Source: Bacteroidetes bacterium CG12_big_fil_rev_8_21_14_0_65_60_17 (lineage in GTDB: Bacteria; Bacteroidota; Rhodothermia; Rhodothermales; UBA10348). From it: a stretch of 64,000 nt of DNA. Shown here one piece after another: positions 24,544 to 33,993 of the stretch; position 1 is the first letter of the stretch, and the number at the start of each line of letters is the position of its first letter. The stretch covers positions 89,802-153,801 of the forward strand of contig PCUY01000016.1 in the NCBI GenBank assembly GCA_002787815.1. Reading direction: 5' to 3'. The translations under genes were made by a program, and so were the position numbers. The notes beneath the pieces are model-generated. The model saw nothing but the letters and a program-made list of their open reading frames with translations, was not told where the DNA came from and did no database searches.

Positions 24544-25779
24544 ATGACACAAAGACGCGCACCATCGGGGCAAACCATCGTGAATTCATATCGTGGGACA
24601 ATCGGCATTCTGACCGGGGGAGGAGACGTACCCGGTCTCAATCCGGCCATTCGGGCCATTACCATCCGGGCCATCCGGGAAGGGTACCGGGTTGTCGGAA
24701 TCCGGCGCGGATGGGCTGGGCTGGTCGACTATATTCCAAACGCCGATGCCGACAACTCGGACAACATCCGCCTGCTGACGGAAGACGTCGTGAATCGGGC
24801 CGGTCGAACAGGCGGAACATTTCTGCACAGTTCCCGCACGCGGCCCAGTCACCTTCCTCTCGCGATGGTGCCCGATCACCTGGCCGATGCGTACAAGGAC
24901 GAGATCAACGATATCACGCCCACCATTCTGTCAAACCTCGAACATATCGGGATTGACATCCTGATTCCCATCGGTGGGGACGATACCCTCTCCTATGGCC
25001 ATCGACTCCACAAGGAGGGCGTACGGGTCACGGCCATTCCGAAGACCATGGACAATGACGTTCCCGGGACAGACTACTGTATCGGGTTCGGCACGTGTGT
25101 CACGCGGACCATTGAAATGGCGCACACACTGCGTACCTCCGCCGGTTCGCACGAGCGCTTTCTGGTGATCGAGGTCTTCGGCCGGTATGCCGGATTCTCC
25201 GCCCTTCTGCCCGCTATGGCCGGGGCCTCTGATCGCTGTATTATTCCGGAGCATCCATTTGACATGGACCGGTTGACCGAACTCATGTGCTATGACCGTT
25301 CGCGGCATCCCAGCAATTACTCGGTCCTGCTCGTTTCGGAAGGGGCGACGATGACACATCAGAGGGAAATGTCCTTCGAGAGCGAGGAGGCCGATCAGTA
25401 TGGGCACCGCAAGCTGGGTGGTATCGGTGACAAGGTGGCGTGGTCCCTGAAGGAAAACTCCCCGAGATGGACCAATGGACGACGCGTAAACGTGGTCAGT
25501 CAACGGCTTGGATATCTGGTGCGATGCGGAGATCCCGATGCACTCGACTCCATAGTGCCCATGGCTTTCGGAAATCTGGCCCTGGATCTTATTCTGGAGG
25601 GCACGTTCGGTCGACTCGTAAGTGTACGGAATGGCACGTATGACAACGTGCCGCTTGATGTTGTCGTCGGTACGAAGAAAGTGGTGGATGTGGAGAAGTA
25701 CTACAACAAGGACCGCCTGCGTCCTTTCTATCACTCCTTCAACCGGCGCCCCATATTCATCATGACTTCCGACATGTAG
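24544..25779 (+). CDS. 6-phosphofructokinase, predicted pyrophosphate-dependent
   Basis: GILTGGGDVPGLNPAIR, IGGDDTLSYGHRL, PKTMDNDVPGTDYCIGFGT, EVFGRYAGF. Confidence 0.92.
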   Translation: MTQRRAPSGQTIVNSYRGTIGILTGGGDVPGLNPAIRAITIRAIREGYRVVGIRRGWAGLVDYIPNADADNSDNIRLLTEDVVNRAGRTGGTFLHSSRTRPSHLPLAMVPDHLADAYKDEINDITPTILSNLEHIGIDILIPIGGDDTLSYGHRLHKEGVRVTAIPKTMDNDVPGTDYCIGFGTCVTRTIEMAHTLRTSAGSHERFLVIEVFGRYAGFSALLPAMAGASDRCIIPEHPFDMDRLTELMCYDRSRHPSNYSVLLVSEGATMTHQREMSFESEEADQYGHRKLGGIGDKVAWSLKENSPRWTNGRRVNVVSQRLGYLVRCGDPDALDSIVPMAFGNLALDLILEGTFGRLVSVRNGTYDNVPLDVVVGTKKVVDVEKYYNKDRLRPFYHSFNRRPIFIMTSDM

Positions 25780-25791
25780 GCCGGAGCGCGC

Positions 25792-27429
25792 TCACCGGGC
25801 TCGGGCTGTCACAAGCGTTGCCAGTCCAATCAGAATCATCAGGAACACGCTGTATGCGGCCGCTGCACCGAAGTCGTATATGCGCAGTTGTGACAGGATC
25901 TCAACCGAGATGGGCCTGTTGTCGAACACATACAGCAGGATGGAGGAGACGAATTCGCCCAGAGCTGTCACGAATGTGAGTAGCGTACCGGCAACTATTC
26001 CGGGGGCGATGACAGGGAGTACGACGCGGCGCAGGGTCATGGCCGTACCGGCACCCAGGTCCATCGAAGCATCGGTCAGGCGGTCATCGTAGGACTCGAG
26101 TGCAGCCGTCGTCGAGCGGACAACGAGTGGAATGTGGCGGATGAAGTATGCCAGCGGCAGCAGCCAGACGGTTCCAGTGAGCGCTTGTCCAGCCGAAAGC
26201 GGGCCCGGCGAATCGAACGTCACAATCAGGTTGATGGCGATGACGGTGCCGGGTATGGCAAACGGAAGGACAGCCAGGAGCCGAACCAGACCGCGGCCGG
26301 GTGTCGTGCCCTTGACAATGAAAAGTGCTGCTGAGACGCCGAAAATGAGGTTGGCGATGGTAGCGAGTGTGGCCATGCGAAGGGAGTTCCCTATCGGTGC
26401 GAATACATCCGCGTCCGCGAAGAGCCCCGTATAGTTCTCCAAGGTGAATGCGGTTGGCAATACCTGGTACGTCCAGCTGCCTTCCTTGACGAATGAGACC
26501 AGTACAATAGTCAAAACAGGCAGGAGCAGGAAAAGGAGCACGCCGCCAGCCGTAAGGACGGCGACAGCCCGCATCCACCCGGAGGTGACGGGTCGGGGCG
26601 GAGCAGGTGTTCCCTTGCCGGTGGCCTCACTTTTGCGACGGCGGTCAAGCTCAAGTCCCGCGAGGAAAAGGAGGCAAATCACCGTGAGCAGTACCGAAAC
26701 GGCGGCCGACATTTCGAGGTCGCCGTTCATTTTGTAATTGTAGATCTGAAGTGTCAAAAAGCGTTCCGTGCCGGCGAACAGCAGTGGTGCCGTGAATGAG
26801 GCCATGGAGATCATGAATACAAGCAGCGCCGATCCGGTCATGGCTGGCCGGAGGTGGGGCAGGGCGACGCTTCGGAACGACTGCCATGCACCGGCGCCGA
26901 GGTCCTCGGCTGCCTCCATCTGGCTACGGTCCAATGTTTTCAATGCCGCCGCACAGAACAGGTAAAAGAAGACGTACATGGAATAGACATGCACCAGCCA
27001 TACGGCCCAGAGACCACCGAAGGAAAACGGTACGTTTTCTAGGCCAAGACCCACCTGGAGTGCGCGCGGAAGCATACCGCTTTCTCCATAGAGGAACAGA
27101 AAGGCGAGAACGCCCACAAGAGGGGGCAGGGCCAACGGCAGGGCTGCGACCGACGTCACAACGCGGCGAAGAGGAAAGTCGAACCGGTGCAACAGCCACG
27201 CCAGCAGCGTGCCAAGTGCACCGGCACCAACTACCGTCCAGAGGGAAATCCAGACCGAATTGAAGAGTGCCTCACGCGTGGCTGTGCCAGCCGGGCCCAG
27301 CAATCGGGATACATTCGAAGGCTTGAGGCCCGTCGAGAATACGGAAATGGTTGGCCAGACGACATAGGCCAGTAGAATGGCCAGGACCAGGCCGCCCATC
27401 CACCAGTTTGTTCGCCGCGACAACAGCAT
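25792..27429 (-). CDS. Two-domain ABC transporter permease (Fe3+/FbpB- or ThiP-like)
   Basis: About 12 TM helices; duplicated EAA-like loops (EAAEDLGAGAWQSFRSVALPHLRPA; DASMDLGAGTAMTLRRVVLPVIAPG). Confidence 0.88.
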   Translation of the reverse strand: MLLSRRTNWWMGGLVLAILLAYVVWPTISVFSTGLKPSNVSRLLGPAGTATREALFNSVWISLWTVVGAGALGTLLAWLLHRFDFPLRRVVTSVAALPLALPPLVGVLAFLFLYGESGMLPRALQVGLGLENVPFSFGGLWAVWLVHVYSMYVFFYLFCAAALKTLDRSQMEAAEDLGAGAWQSFRSVALPHLRPAMTGSALLVFMISMASFTAPLLFAGTERFLTLQIYNYKMNGDLEMSAAVSVLLTVICLLFLAGLELDRRRKSEATGKGTPAPPRPVTSGWMRAVAVLTAGGVLLFLLLPVLTIVLVSFVKEGSWTYQVLPTAFTLENYTGLFADADVFAPIGNSLRMATLATIANLIFGVSAALFIVKGTTPGRGLVRLLAVLPFAIPGTVIAINLIVTFDSPGPLSAGQALTGTVWLLPLAYFIRHIPLVVRSTTAALESYDDRLTDASMDLGAGTAMTLRRVVLPVIAPGIVAGTLLTFVTALGEFVSSILLYVFDNRPISVEILSQLRIYDFGAAAAYSVFLMILIGLATLVTARAR

Positions 27430-27443
27430 GCCGAGTGTGGCCG

Positions 27444-28055
27444 TCAGGCTGACACGCGCCCTTCAAGGGCACGGGCCAGCGTGGCCTCGTCGGTATATTC
27501 GAGATCTCCCCCCATGGGAATGCCACGCGCAAGGCGGGAGACGTTCACCCCGAGCGGCGCCAGTAATTTCGTAACGTAGAACGCCGTTGTATCGCCCTCT
27601 ACATTCGGATTGACAGCGAGTATGACCTCGTTCACAGGCCAATCCGAGTCCGGCTCCGATACACGGGCAACCAGTTCACGGATCCGGAGATCTTCGGGGC
27701 CAATCCCGTCGAGGGGGGAAATCACGCCGCCAAGAACGTGGTAGACGCCGTCATATCCGTCCGTTCGCTCAAGCGCTGTCACATCTCCGGGCTCCTCGAC
27801 GACGCAGATCACAGACTTGTTGCGCTTGTTCGATGCACATATCGGGCAGATTTCATGGTCTGTAACATTGAAGCAGACAGTGCAGAAACGGACCCGCTCC
27901 TTGACGGCAATGAGCGCCCGGGCCAGTTCCTCGACCTCGGATCTGGGCATCTTCAGAACGAATGAAGCCAGGCGCCGTGCGGTTTTCCTGCCAATCGAGG
28001 GCAGTTTGGAGAACTGCTCGACGAGGTCTTCGACCGATTCCGAGGTGAACTGCAT
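27444..28055 (-). CDS. recR: Recombination protein RecR
   Basis: [47 protein letters not shown], Toprim. Confidence 0.95.
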   Translation of the reverse strand: MQFTSESVEDLVEQFSKLPSIGRKTARRLASFVLKMPRSEVEELARALIAVKERVRFCTVCFNVTDHEICPICASNKRNKSVICVVEEPGDVTALERTDGYDGVYHVLGGVISPLDGIGPEDLRIRELVARVSEPDSDWPVNEVILAVNPNVEGDTTAFYVTKLLAPLGVNVSRLARGIPMGGDLEYTDEATLARALEGRVSA

Positions 28056-28393
28056 CAGAGTCCGAGCTTTGAGAGATCCATTCCGGGAGGCATCATTCCG
28101 CCGGTGATCTTGGACATTTCCGCTTTGGCCATCTGGGCTGCCTCCTCGAGCGCCTTGTTGACACCGGCCATAATCAGGTCTTCCAGCATCTCGGGATCCT
28201 CTGGGTCGATCACATCCTTCTCGACCTTGATGGCGGTAATACGCTGCTGCCCATTGGCTGTAACCTGTACCATGCCGCCACCGGCCTCGGCAATTACCGT
28301 CTTGGAGGCAAGCAGGTCCTGCATCTCGGACATCTTGCGTTGCATGTCCATTACTTTGCCGAACATATCGGCCATGTTCATATTCTGATCCAT
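28055..28393 (-). CDS. ybaB: YbaB/EbfC family nucleoid-associated protein
   Basis: [21 protein letters not shown]...[33 protein letters not shown]; between dnaX and recR. Confidence 0.92.
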   Translation of the reverse strand: MDQNMNMADMFGKVMDMQRKMSEMQDLLASKTVIAEAGGGMVQVTANGQQRITAIKVEKDVIDPEDPEMLEDLIMAGVNKALEEAAQMAKAEMSKITGGMMPPGMDLSKLGL

Positions 28394-28400
28394 AAGGGTA

Positions 28401-30314
28401 TTACCAGGTAGGTTCGCCGTTGAAACGTTCAATGAGTGCGCGCACGGCAGGATATTCTTCGGACTTCTGTTCAAGGAAAGCCCGGTCGTCGACATCGGTC
28501 TGTCCACTGTGAGCCGTGTCCTGGTCGGGCGGGGATACTTCAAAACGAATGGTATCCACGTGGATACCTGAAAGTTCGCCGAGCCGGTGGGCCAGCTTGG
28601 AGCGCTCGGCCGAGAGGGTCCTTGCGTGGAAGTCGGCGGGTACGGCCAGTGTCACTGTTCTCGCCGAAAACGTTGTGATGGAGCTGTGGGAAAGCAGCGA
28701 TCCTATCTGCTTCCGGGATTCCATGATGTCTGAGGTGAGGCGTACCCATGCCTCCTGCAGAACACCGAGTTCGTCTGTATCTACGACGGCAGCTTCCACA
28801 CCTGCTTCAGGTCTCTGGTCGGTGTCGTTGCGGGGGCGTCGCAGAATGGCGGGTTTGACGTTCAGCGCAGGCGACGGCATGGTCGTAACACGGGATGATT
28901 CCGGGGGCGGTGCGGGCGCGGCCTGGTTGTCGGGCGCGGTCGGCGTCGGAGGCGCGGCCTGGTTGTCGGGCGCGGTCGGCGTCGGAGGTGCGGCCTGGCT
29001 GTCGGGCGCCGTCGGCGTCGGAGGTGCGGCCTGGCTGTCGGGCGCGGTCGGCGCCCGGGTTGATGGCTGGGGCGTTCCCGAGGCCGGGCGGGCAGGTTTC
29101 GCCGGGCTGGACCCTTGTGTCTCGACCGTGAGGTGAATGCCTTCCCGATCGGCTTTCTGCTCGAGTCGGGTGGCAATATCCAACATGGACTTCAGATCGA
29201 GCGCGCTTGGGAGGGATGCCATTTTGAGCAGCGCCATCTCCAGCCGCAGCCGGGGCTGACGGGCCGTGCGCAGGGTATCGGCCGTTTCACCGGCAATATG
29301 GATCAGTGCCATCAAGGTTGACTCCGAGAATTCACGGGCGTGCTCGGCGGTGCGTTCTTTCATGCGGGTCGACGCATCTACCAGTGACAAATCCTCCATG
29401 GTTATGGCGACCAACAGGTTGCGGAGATGCTCCGAGAAACCGTCAATAAACTCCTGGATGTCATAACCGGCCCGGACAACGGTATGCACCAGTTGGATCA
29501 TGGCGGCTGCGTCGCTGTGGAGTACGGCCTGTGTGGCCCGGAAATAGAGGTCGTCATCAACAACTCCGAGTGCGGACCGGAGCGTGTCATGGGTAATGGT
29601 CGTGCCGCAGAGCGAGACGGCCTGATCGAATACAGAGAGGGCATCGCGCATGGCGCCATCTCCTTTGCGTGCAATGAGTACGAGCGATGCTTCGTCGACG
29701 TCGACCTGCTCCTCCGTACAGATCTGTTTGAGTTGTTCAACGATTTCGGTCACAGCAATACGGCGAAAGTCGAAACGTTGGCACCGGGACTGGATCGTCG
29801 GCAGCACCTTGTGTGGTTCGGTCGTCGCGAAGATGAACAGTGCGTGTGGCGGGGGCTCTTCAAGTGTTTTGAGCAGCGCATTGAACGCTGCGTTGGAGAG
29901 CATGTGCACCTCGTCTATGATGTATACTTTCATCCGGTTGCCCTGGGGAGGGACACGGACCGTCTCCCGAAGCTCCCGGATGTCTTCGACCTTGTTGTTC
30001 GAGGCCGCATCGATTTCGATGATGTTCATGTTGCGGCCCTGCTCGAAGGAGCGGCAGGAGTCACACGTGCGGCATGGCTCCGCGGCATCGATTCTTTCCG
30101 ATGCCGGTGTCGAGCAGTTGATGGCTTTCGCGAGAATACGTGCCGCCGTCGTTTTCCCGACACCGCGTGGACCGGTAAAGAGGTAGGCGTGTGCCAAGCG
30201 GTCAAGACGGATGGCATTCTTGAGCGTGTCGGTGACGTGCTCCTGGGCCACGACCTCACTGAAGGTCTGGGGCCGATACTTGCGGGCGGTAACGAGATAA
30301 GCGGTGGACGGCAT
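28401..30314 (-). CDS. dnaX: DNA polymerase III subunit gamma/tau
   Basis: ARKYRPQTFSEVVAQEHVTDTLKNAI, GPRGVGKTTAARILAKAINC, IIDEVHMLSNAAFNALLKTLEEPP; start trimmed to MPSTAYL. Confidence 0.95.
   Translation of the reverse strand: MPSTAYLVTARKYRPQTFSEVVAQEHVTDTLKNAIRLDRLAHAYLFTGPRGVGKTTAARILAKAINCSTPASERIDAAEPCRTCDSCRSFEQGRNMNIIEIDAASNNKVEDIRELRETVRVPPQGNRMKVYIIDEVHMLSNAAFNALLKTLEEPPPHALFIFATTEPHKVLPTIQSRCQRFDFRRIAVTEIVEQLKQICTEEQVDVDEASLVLIARKGDGAMRDALSVFDQAVSLCGTTITHDTLRSALGVVDDDLYFRATQAVLHSDAAAMIQLVHTVVRAGYDIQEFIDGFSEHLRNLLVAITMEDLSLVDASTRMKERTAEHAREFSESTLMALIHIAGETADTLRTARQPRLRLEMALLKMASLPSALDLKSMLDIATRLEQKADREGIHLTVETQGSSPAKPARPASGTPQPSTRAPTAPDSQAAPPTPTAPDSQAAPPTPTAPDNQAAPPTPTAPDNQAAPAPPPESSRVTTMPSPALNVKPAILRRPRNDTDQRPEAGVEAAVVDTDELGVLQEAWVRLTSDIMESRKQIGSLLSHSSITTFSARTVTLAVPADFHARTLSAERSKLAHRLGELSGIHVDTIRFEVSPPDQDTAHSGQTDVDDRAFLEQKSEEYPAVRALIERFNGEPTW
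28921..29065 (-). repeat. About four 36-bp in-frame tandem repeats inside dnaX (PTAPD[SN]QAAPPT units)
   Basis: gcctggttgt recurs at 28921 and 28957, then gcctggctgt copies at 36-bp spacing; Pro/Ala-rich linker. Confidence 0.9.
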
Positions 30315-30393
30315 GGCGTACGGGTGTGACAACCGGTCGGGATTGTGGTATTCCTTCGTTCGGCTGAGGATCCGCGCCCGGTTGGGGCACCTG

Positions 30394-30699
30394 TCAGCCG
30401 GTCGGGAACAGGACCTGTACGATATGGATTGCCAGGCGTCGACGCAACGCATCGAGGCGGACATGTGAGAGGCCTGTTTCCCGAAGCGTCTCAAGGCGGA
30501 CCACGTCGAGCCTGGATTTGGCAAGCCACTCCAGCTCCTCGGGTGTAATATGACCGGTGGCGGCCTGGGCGCTCCACTTCCGGATGTCTTCGCGAATGTC
30601 CGTGAGCAGGTGCCGGGCAGCCGACACCGATGCTGCAGCCAGGTCGGGAAACTCGGCTTTCAGGGCCGAGAGAACGGATTCGACGAGCGGTTCAGACAT
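30394..30699 (-). CDS. Hypothetical protein
   Basis: 101 aa soluble helical ORF, overlaps next ORF by 8 bp. Confidence 0.6.
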   Translation of the reverse strand: MSEPLVESVLSALKAEFPDLAAASVSAARHLLTDIREDIRKWSAQAATGHITPEELEWLAKSRLDVVRLETLRETGLSHVRLDALRRRLAIHIVQVLFPTG

Positions 30700-31135
30700 C
30701 AGATGGTTTCAGTTTTCCGCTTTCGAGCCCGATGATGGCATCGAATGCGCGTGAAATGAGACGTTGGGATTCGAAAATGAATACCGGGCTGAGGGTGCCT
30801 TCCTGTTCCCAGTGTGCCAGGAAGCCACCCAGTAGATGGGCCTCCGGATCGCGCATGATCTCCCACTGGCGGGCAGAATGTTCATTGCGTGGTCGGCCTT
30901 TCGCAAATTCCCAGGCCCGGTCCAGATCGCGTTTCAGGGTCGCTATTCTGCGTTCGTGATCGGCAGCGGGCTCTTCTGCCTGCTGCATGAGCCGCAGTGC
31001 ATCGACCTTCATGTCCACTGCTTTCTCGAAGGCAACGGGACTGTACGGTGCAATGGCAGGGGAGCACCCGGCCAGGAGAGCCGTGACAAACCATCCGGTC
31101 AGAAGGAAAAAGAGTGGATACCGGTTCTGGGACAT
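30692..31135 (-). CDS. Hypothetical lipoprotein
   Basis: MSQNRYPLFFLLTGWFVTALLAGCSP lipobox. Confidence 0.7.
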   Translation of the reverse strand: MSQNRYPLFFLLTGWFVTALLAGCSPAIAPYSPVAFEKAVDMKVDALRLMQQAEEPAADHERRIATLKRDLDRAWEFAKGRPRNEHSARQWEIMRDPEAHLLGGFLAHWEQEGTLSPVFIFESQRLISRAFDAIIGLESGKLKPSDV

Positions 31136-31208
31136 GGATATTTTGGATACGTCGTAAATTGGAGCCAATGGGCACCTGTTTGCCCTTGTCCTTCATAACG
31201 AAAAATCA

Positions 31209-32321
31209 GTGGACACTGCGCCATCATACCGAAAAATCATCCACATCGATATGGATGCATTCTTTGCGTCGGTGGAACAGCGGGACCACGTGGAACTCCG
31301 GGGACGACCGGTGGCAGTTGGTGGATCATCGCGGCGCGGCGTGGTCGCTGCGGCGAGTTATGAAGCACGGACGTACGGCGTGCATTCGGCCATGCCCTCG
31401 GTCACAGCGGCACGCCGATGCCCCGGTCTGATTTTCGTACGCCCCCGATTTGACGTCTATCGGGAAGAGTCGCGTCGCATACGCCGTATTTTCCATGAGT
31501 ACACATCGCTTGTGGAGCCATTGTCGCTCGATGAGGCGTATCTGGATGTGACGCGGCCGCTGACGGGCCCTCCCTCGGCAACACTTCTGGCGCGGATCAT
31601 CCGTCGGCGGATATCTGAGGAGACAGGCCTGACAGCCTCTGCGGGCGTGAGTTTCAACAAGTTCCTGGCAAAGACAGGGTCGGGGTGGCAAAAGCCGGAC
31701 GGCCAGACACTCATTACACCTGGAGAAGCGTCTGCATTCATTGCAGCGCTACCGGTGTCCAAATTCCATGGGGTCGGCCCTGTTACGGCAGGGCGTATGG
31801 AGAGCATGGGTATACGAACGGGGGCCGACCTGCGTGAGCGCTCGGAAGAAGCGCTGGTTGCTGCGTTCGGTAAGGCCGGGAGATATTACTGGCGAATGGC
31901 GCATGGCCAGGACGACCGCCCTGTCCGTCCACACCGGGAGCGCAAGTCCCTGGGTGCCGAGCGCACGTTTACCGAGGATGTGTCCGGTATGGAATCCCTG
32001 TACGAACGTCTCGCCGACATAGCGGCCGTTGTGGCGCGCCGCGCGGCCGATGTGGCGTGTGTGGGTCACACGGTGACACTGAAAATCAGGTACCATGATT
32101 TTGAGCAGTCAACACGTCAGACGACGACGGACACCTGCATTTCGGAGCCGGAAGATCTGTATGAGACGGCCGTTCTGCTGCTGGAGCATGGCGGACCAAA
32201 GCCCGAAAAACCTGTTCGGCTCCTCGGAATCACCCTGTCCAGTCTGCGCAGGGTAGGCGAAGACGGTATTCCCGCACAACTCACGATGGCTTTCACCGGT
32301 GCCGGTGTCAAGCGGCACTGA
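31209..32321 (+). CDS. dinB: DNA polymerase IV (Y-family), catalytic motifs intact
   Basis: IIHIDMDAFFASVEQRDH, SLDEAYLDVT, GVSFNKFLAKTGSGWQKPDGQT. Confidence 0.95.
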   Translation: MDTAPSYRKIIHIDMDAFFASVEQRDHVELRGRPVAVGGSSRRGVVAAASYEARTYGVHSAMPSVTAARRCPGLIFVRPRFDVYREESRRIRRIFHEYTSLVEPLSLDEAYLDVTRPLTGPPSATLLARIIRRRISEETGLTASAGVSFNKFLAKTGSGWQKPDGQTLITPGEASAFIAALPVSKFHGVGPVTAGRMESMGIRTGADLRERSEEALVAAFGKAGRYYWRMAHGQDDRPVRPHRERKSLGAERTFTEDVSGMESLYERLADIAAVVARRAADVACVGHTVTLKIRYHDFEQSTRQTTTDTCISEPEDLYETAVLLLEHGGPKPEKPVRLLGITLSSLRRVGEDGIPAQLTMAFTGAGVKRH

Positions 32322-32667
32322 GGACCGGTTGGCGACGTGTGCGTCGACGTGCCCGGGCGGCTCTCACGCCCTGTGCGGCACGACCTGCTGCCGGGTTGCC
32401 GGCGCGCTCCAGGTGCCTGCTGATGTAGTTCAATGTGGCCCGGTGGACATCGGCATCATCGCCTCCGAACAGCATGGACTTGACGTACTGATTGTGTGCC
32501 AGGTCTTTGAGCATGAGCAGCTCCTCCGGGCTCAATTGGCCGAGGTCAATGCGAACCCCGCGCTCACCCGAGACGAGTGCGGGATAATTGCCGTTCACGT
32601 CCACATGGAACAATTCACCGGAGAGCAGGGAAAGGGAGGTTGTAGTCATGACTGGTTCCGCTTGCAT
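32308..32667 (-). CDS. Hypothetical protein
   Basis: 119 aa ORF, convergent with dinB (14-bp overlap). Confidence 0.55.
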   Translation of the reverse strand: MQAEPVMTTTSLSLLSGELFHVDVNGNYPALVSGERGVRIDLGQLSPEELLMLKDLAHNQYVKSMLFGGDDADVHRATLNYISRHLERAGNPAAGRAAQGVRAARARRRTRRQPVLSAA

Positions 32668-32703
32668 GGATGTTCTGTCTGTACGGAAGCAATCTACCGG
32701 GCG

Positions 32704-32727
32704 GGTGTGACATCATAGTGTCACACC
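32704..32727. repeat. Perfect 24-bp interrupted palindrome GGTGTGACA-tcatag-TGTCACACC followed by T-rich tract
   Basis: Read directly; 9-bp arms, 6-nt loop, then tcttttcctttttttcc; terminator or operator. Confidence 0.85.
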
Positions 32728-32807
32728 TCTTTTCCTTTTTTTCCGGTAGCTCCGTACCCATCCTTGACACGGCAATCCGGTTCGCATAACCCGGGTATGA
32801 CACCGGA

Positions 32808-33947
32808 TCAGGCCGGCTCATCGCGTTCCAGGATCACGATTCCCCGGTCGCCAAGCATGGCCACAACCCGCTGGTAGCATCCCGGTGTACGCCCTACAAA
32901 TTCCGGCGGACAGATTCCTTTCCGGGAAAAACTCCCGTCGAGTACCAGGCGGGCGGCGGCAGTGCACGTATACCCGGTGGTGCGGGCCATGGAATGAATA
33001 CCTGACTCCTGATCGTAGCGGTCAAGCAGGTCGAATGTCCGCCGCATGCACGCGTCGCCGTCGGTACCTACGATTTCCACCCGCATGACGGTGTAGTCCT
33101 CGTCGCCCGGTTCCAGTTTCCAGGAATTGAACAGCAGTCGCATGGTGACATCGAGCGGACGGACAGGTATACCGTCGACATCCAGGGGTTCGTTCGAAAA
33201 AAAACCGGCATCGCGAAAGACACGCATCAGTGCGGCGTGTCCAGGATGTCGCAGGGTTTTTTCCTTCATGTCCGGTGCCCGCAACGTCCTCATCAGAGTG
33301 CGCAGCCCGTCGGTATTGAACGCTTCCAGCGTACCCACACGGGGTATGTCCACAAGCTCAATATCGGTGAGTGCATCGCGGTAGACCACGTTGCCGTGTT
33401 CCACATAGCGGGCGGTCCGGGTGTATTCCTCAATCACGTCAATGGGCGAAAATCCGGCCTTGTACTCAAACGGGTAGCGCCGCTCGACGGGAAGTCCACC
33501 CACCAGGCACAGATAGCTTTCCAGGCGGTCGAATTCGGTTTCAGCATAGCCGGCCTGCATATTGCACAGTCCGGGTGCTACCCCGCAGTCAACGACCGCG
33601 GTAACGCCCGCTTTTTGTGCCTTGTCGTCCAGGTCGAAGGCATCTTCCGGGAAAAAAGAGATGTCCACCACATCATGGCCAAGGTCAATCAGGCTCTCGA
33701 GCGTGGCGTAGCCCATGAATCCCGGAACGGCATTGATGACCAGGTCACTTCCGTCGGTTACGCGTGCCAGGTCATCGCGCCTGGTTACATCAACCCGGTG
33801 CGTTTCCACGCCCGATGCACCGCTGAGCCTGTCGAGCACCTCCTGGGAAGCGTCCACAGCGCGTACGAGCAGGCTTCCGTCTGAAAGGTCTCTGATGATG
33901 GCCGATCCGATGAGGCCTGCCCCGAGGACAGTTACGGTTTTATGCAT
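32808..33947 (-). CDS. Saccharopine dehydrogenase-like NAD(P)-binding protein (paralog 2)
   Basis: MHKTVTVLGAGLIGSAIIRDL; VDCGVAPGLCNM; LRHPGHAALMRV; KGICPPEFVG. Confidence 0.85.
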   Translation of the reverse strand: MHKTVTVLGAGLIGSAIIRDLSDGSLLVRAVDASQEVLDRLSGASGVETHRVDVTRRDDLARVTDGSDLVINAVPGFMGYATLESLIDLGHDVVDISFFPEDAFDLDDKAQKAGVTAVVDCGVAPGLCNMQAGYAETEFDRLESYLCLVGGLPVERRYPFEYKAGFSPIDVIEEYTRTARYVEHGNVVYRDALTDIELVDIPRVGTLEAFNTDGLRTLMRTLRAPDMKEKTLRHPGHAALMRVFRDAGFFSNEPLDVDGIPVRPLDVTMRLLFNSWKLEPGDEDYTVMRVEIVGTDGDACMRRTFDLLDRYDQESGIHSMARTTGYTCTAAARLVLDGSFSRKGICPPEFVGRTPGCYQRVVAMLGDRGIVILERDEPA

Positions 33948-33971
33948 GACATTCGTCTCATTTTTGATTTG

Positions 33972-33992
33972 GCACATATACATAATATGTGC
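33972..33992. promoter_or_regulatory. Perfect interrupted palindrome GCACATAT-acata-ATATGTGC between divergent genes
   Basis: 8-bp arms, 5-nt spacer, 2 bp from the first possible ATG of the ImuB-like gene. Confidence 0.6.
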
Positions 33993-33993
33993 A

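Noticed and set aside
28905-29070. CRISPR-like array suggested by regular 36-bp repeats
   Set aside because: Contiguous in-frame tandem repeats without spacers, inside dnaX coding sequence.
32706-32725. CRP/FNR-type binding site reading of TGTGA...TCACA
   Set aside because: Half-sites are separated by 10 nt rather than the 6 nt of CRP; kept only as an unexplained palindrome.
33715-33993. Upstream extension of the ImuB-like ORF to 33715
   Set aside because: Overlaps the saccharopine dehydrogenase-like gene on the opposite strand; Y-family similarity starts only after about 34020.
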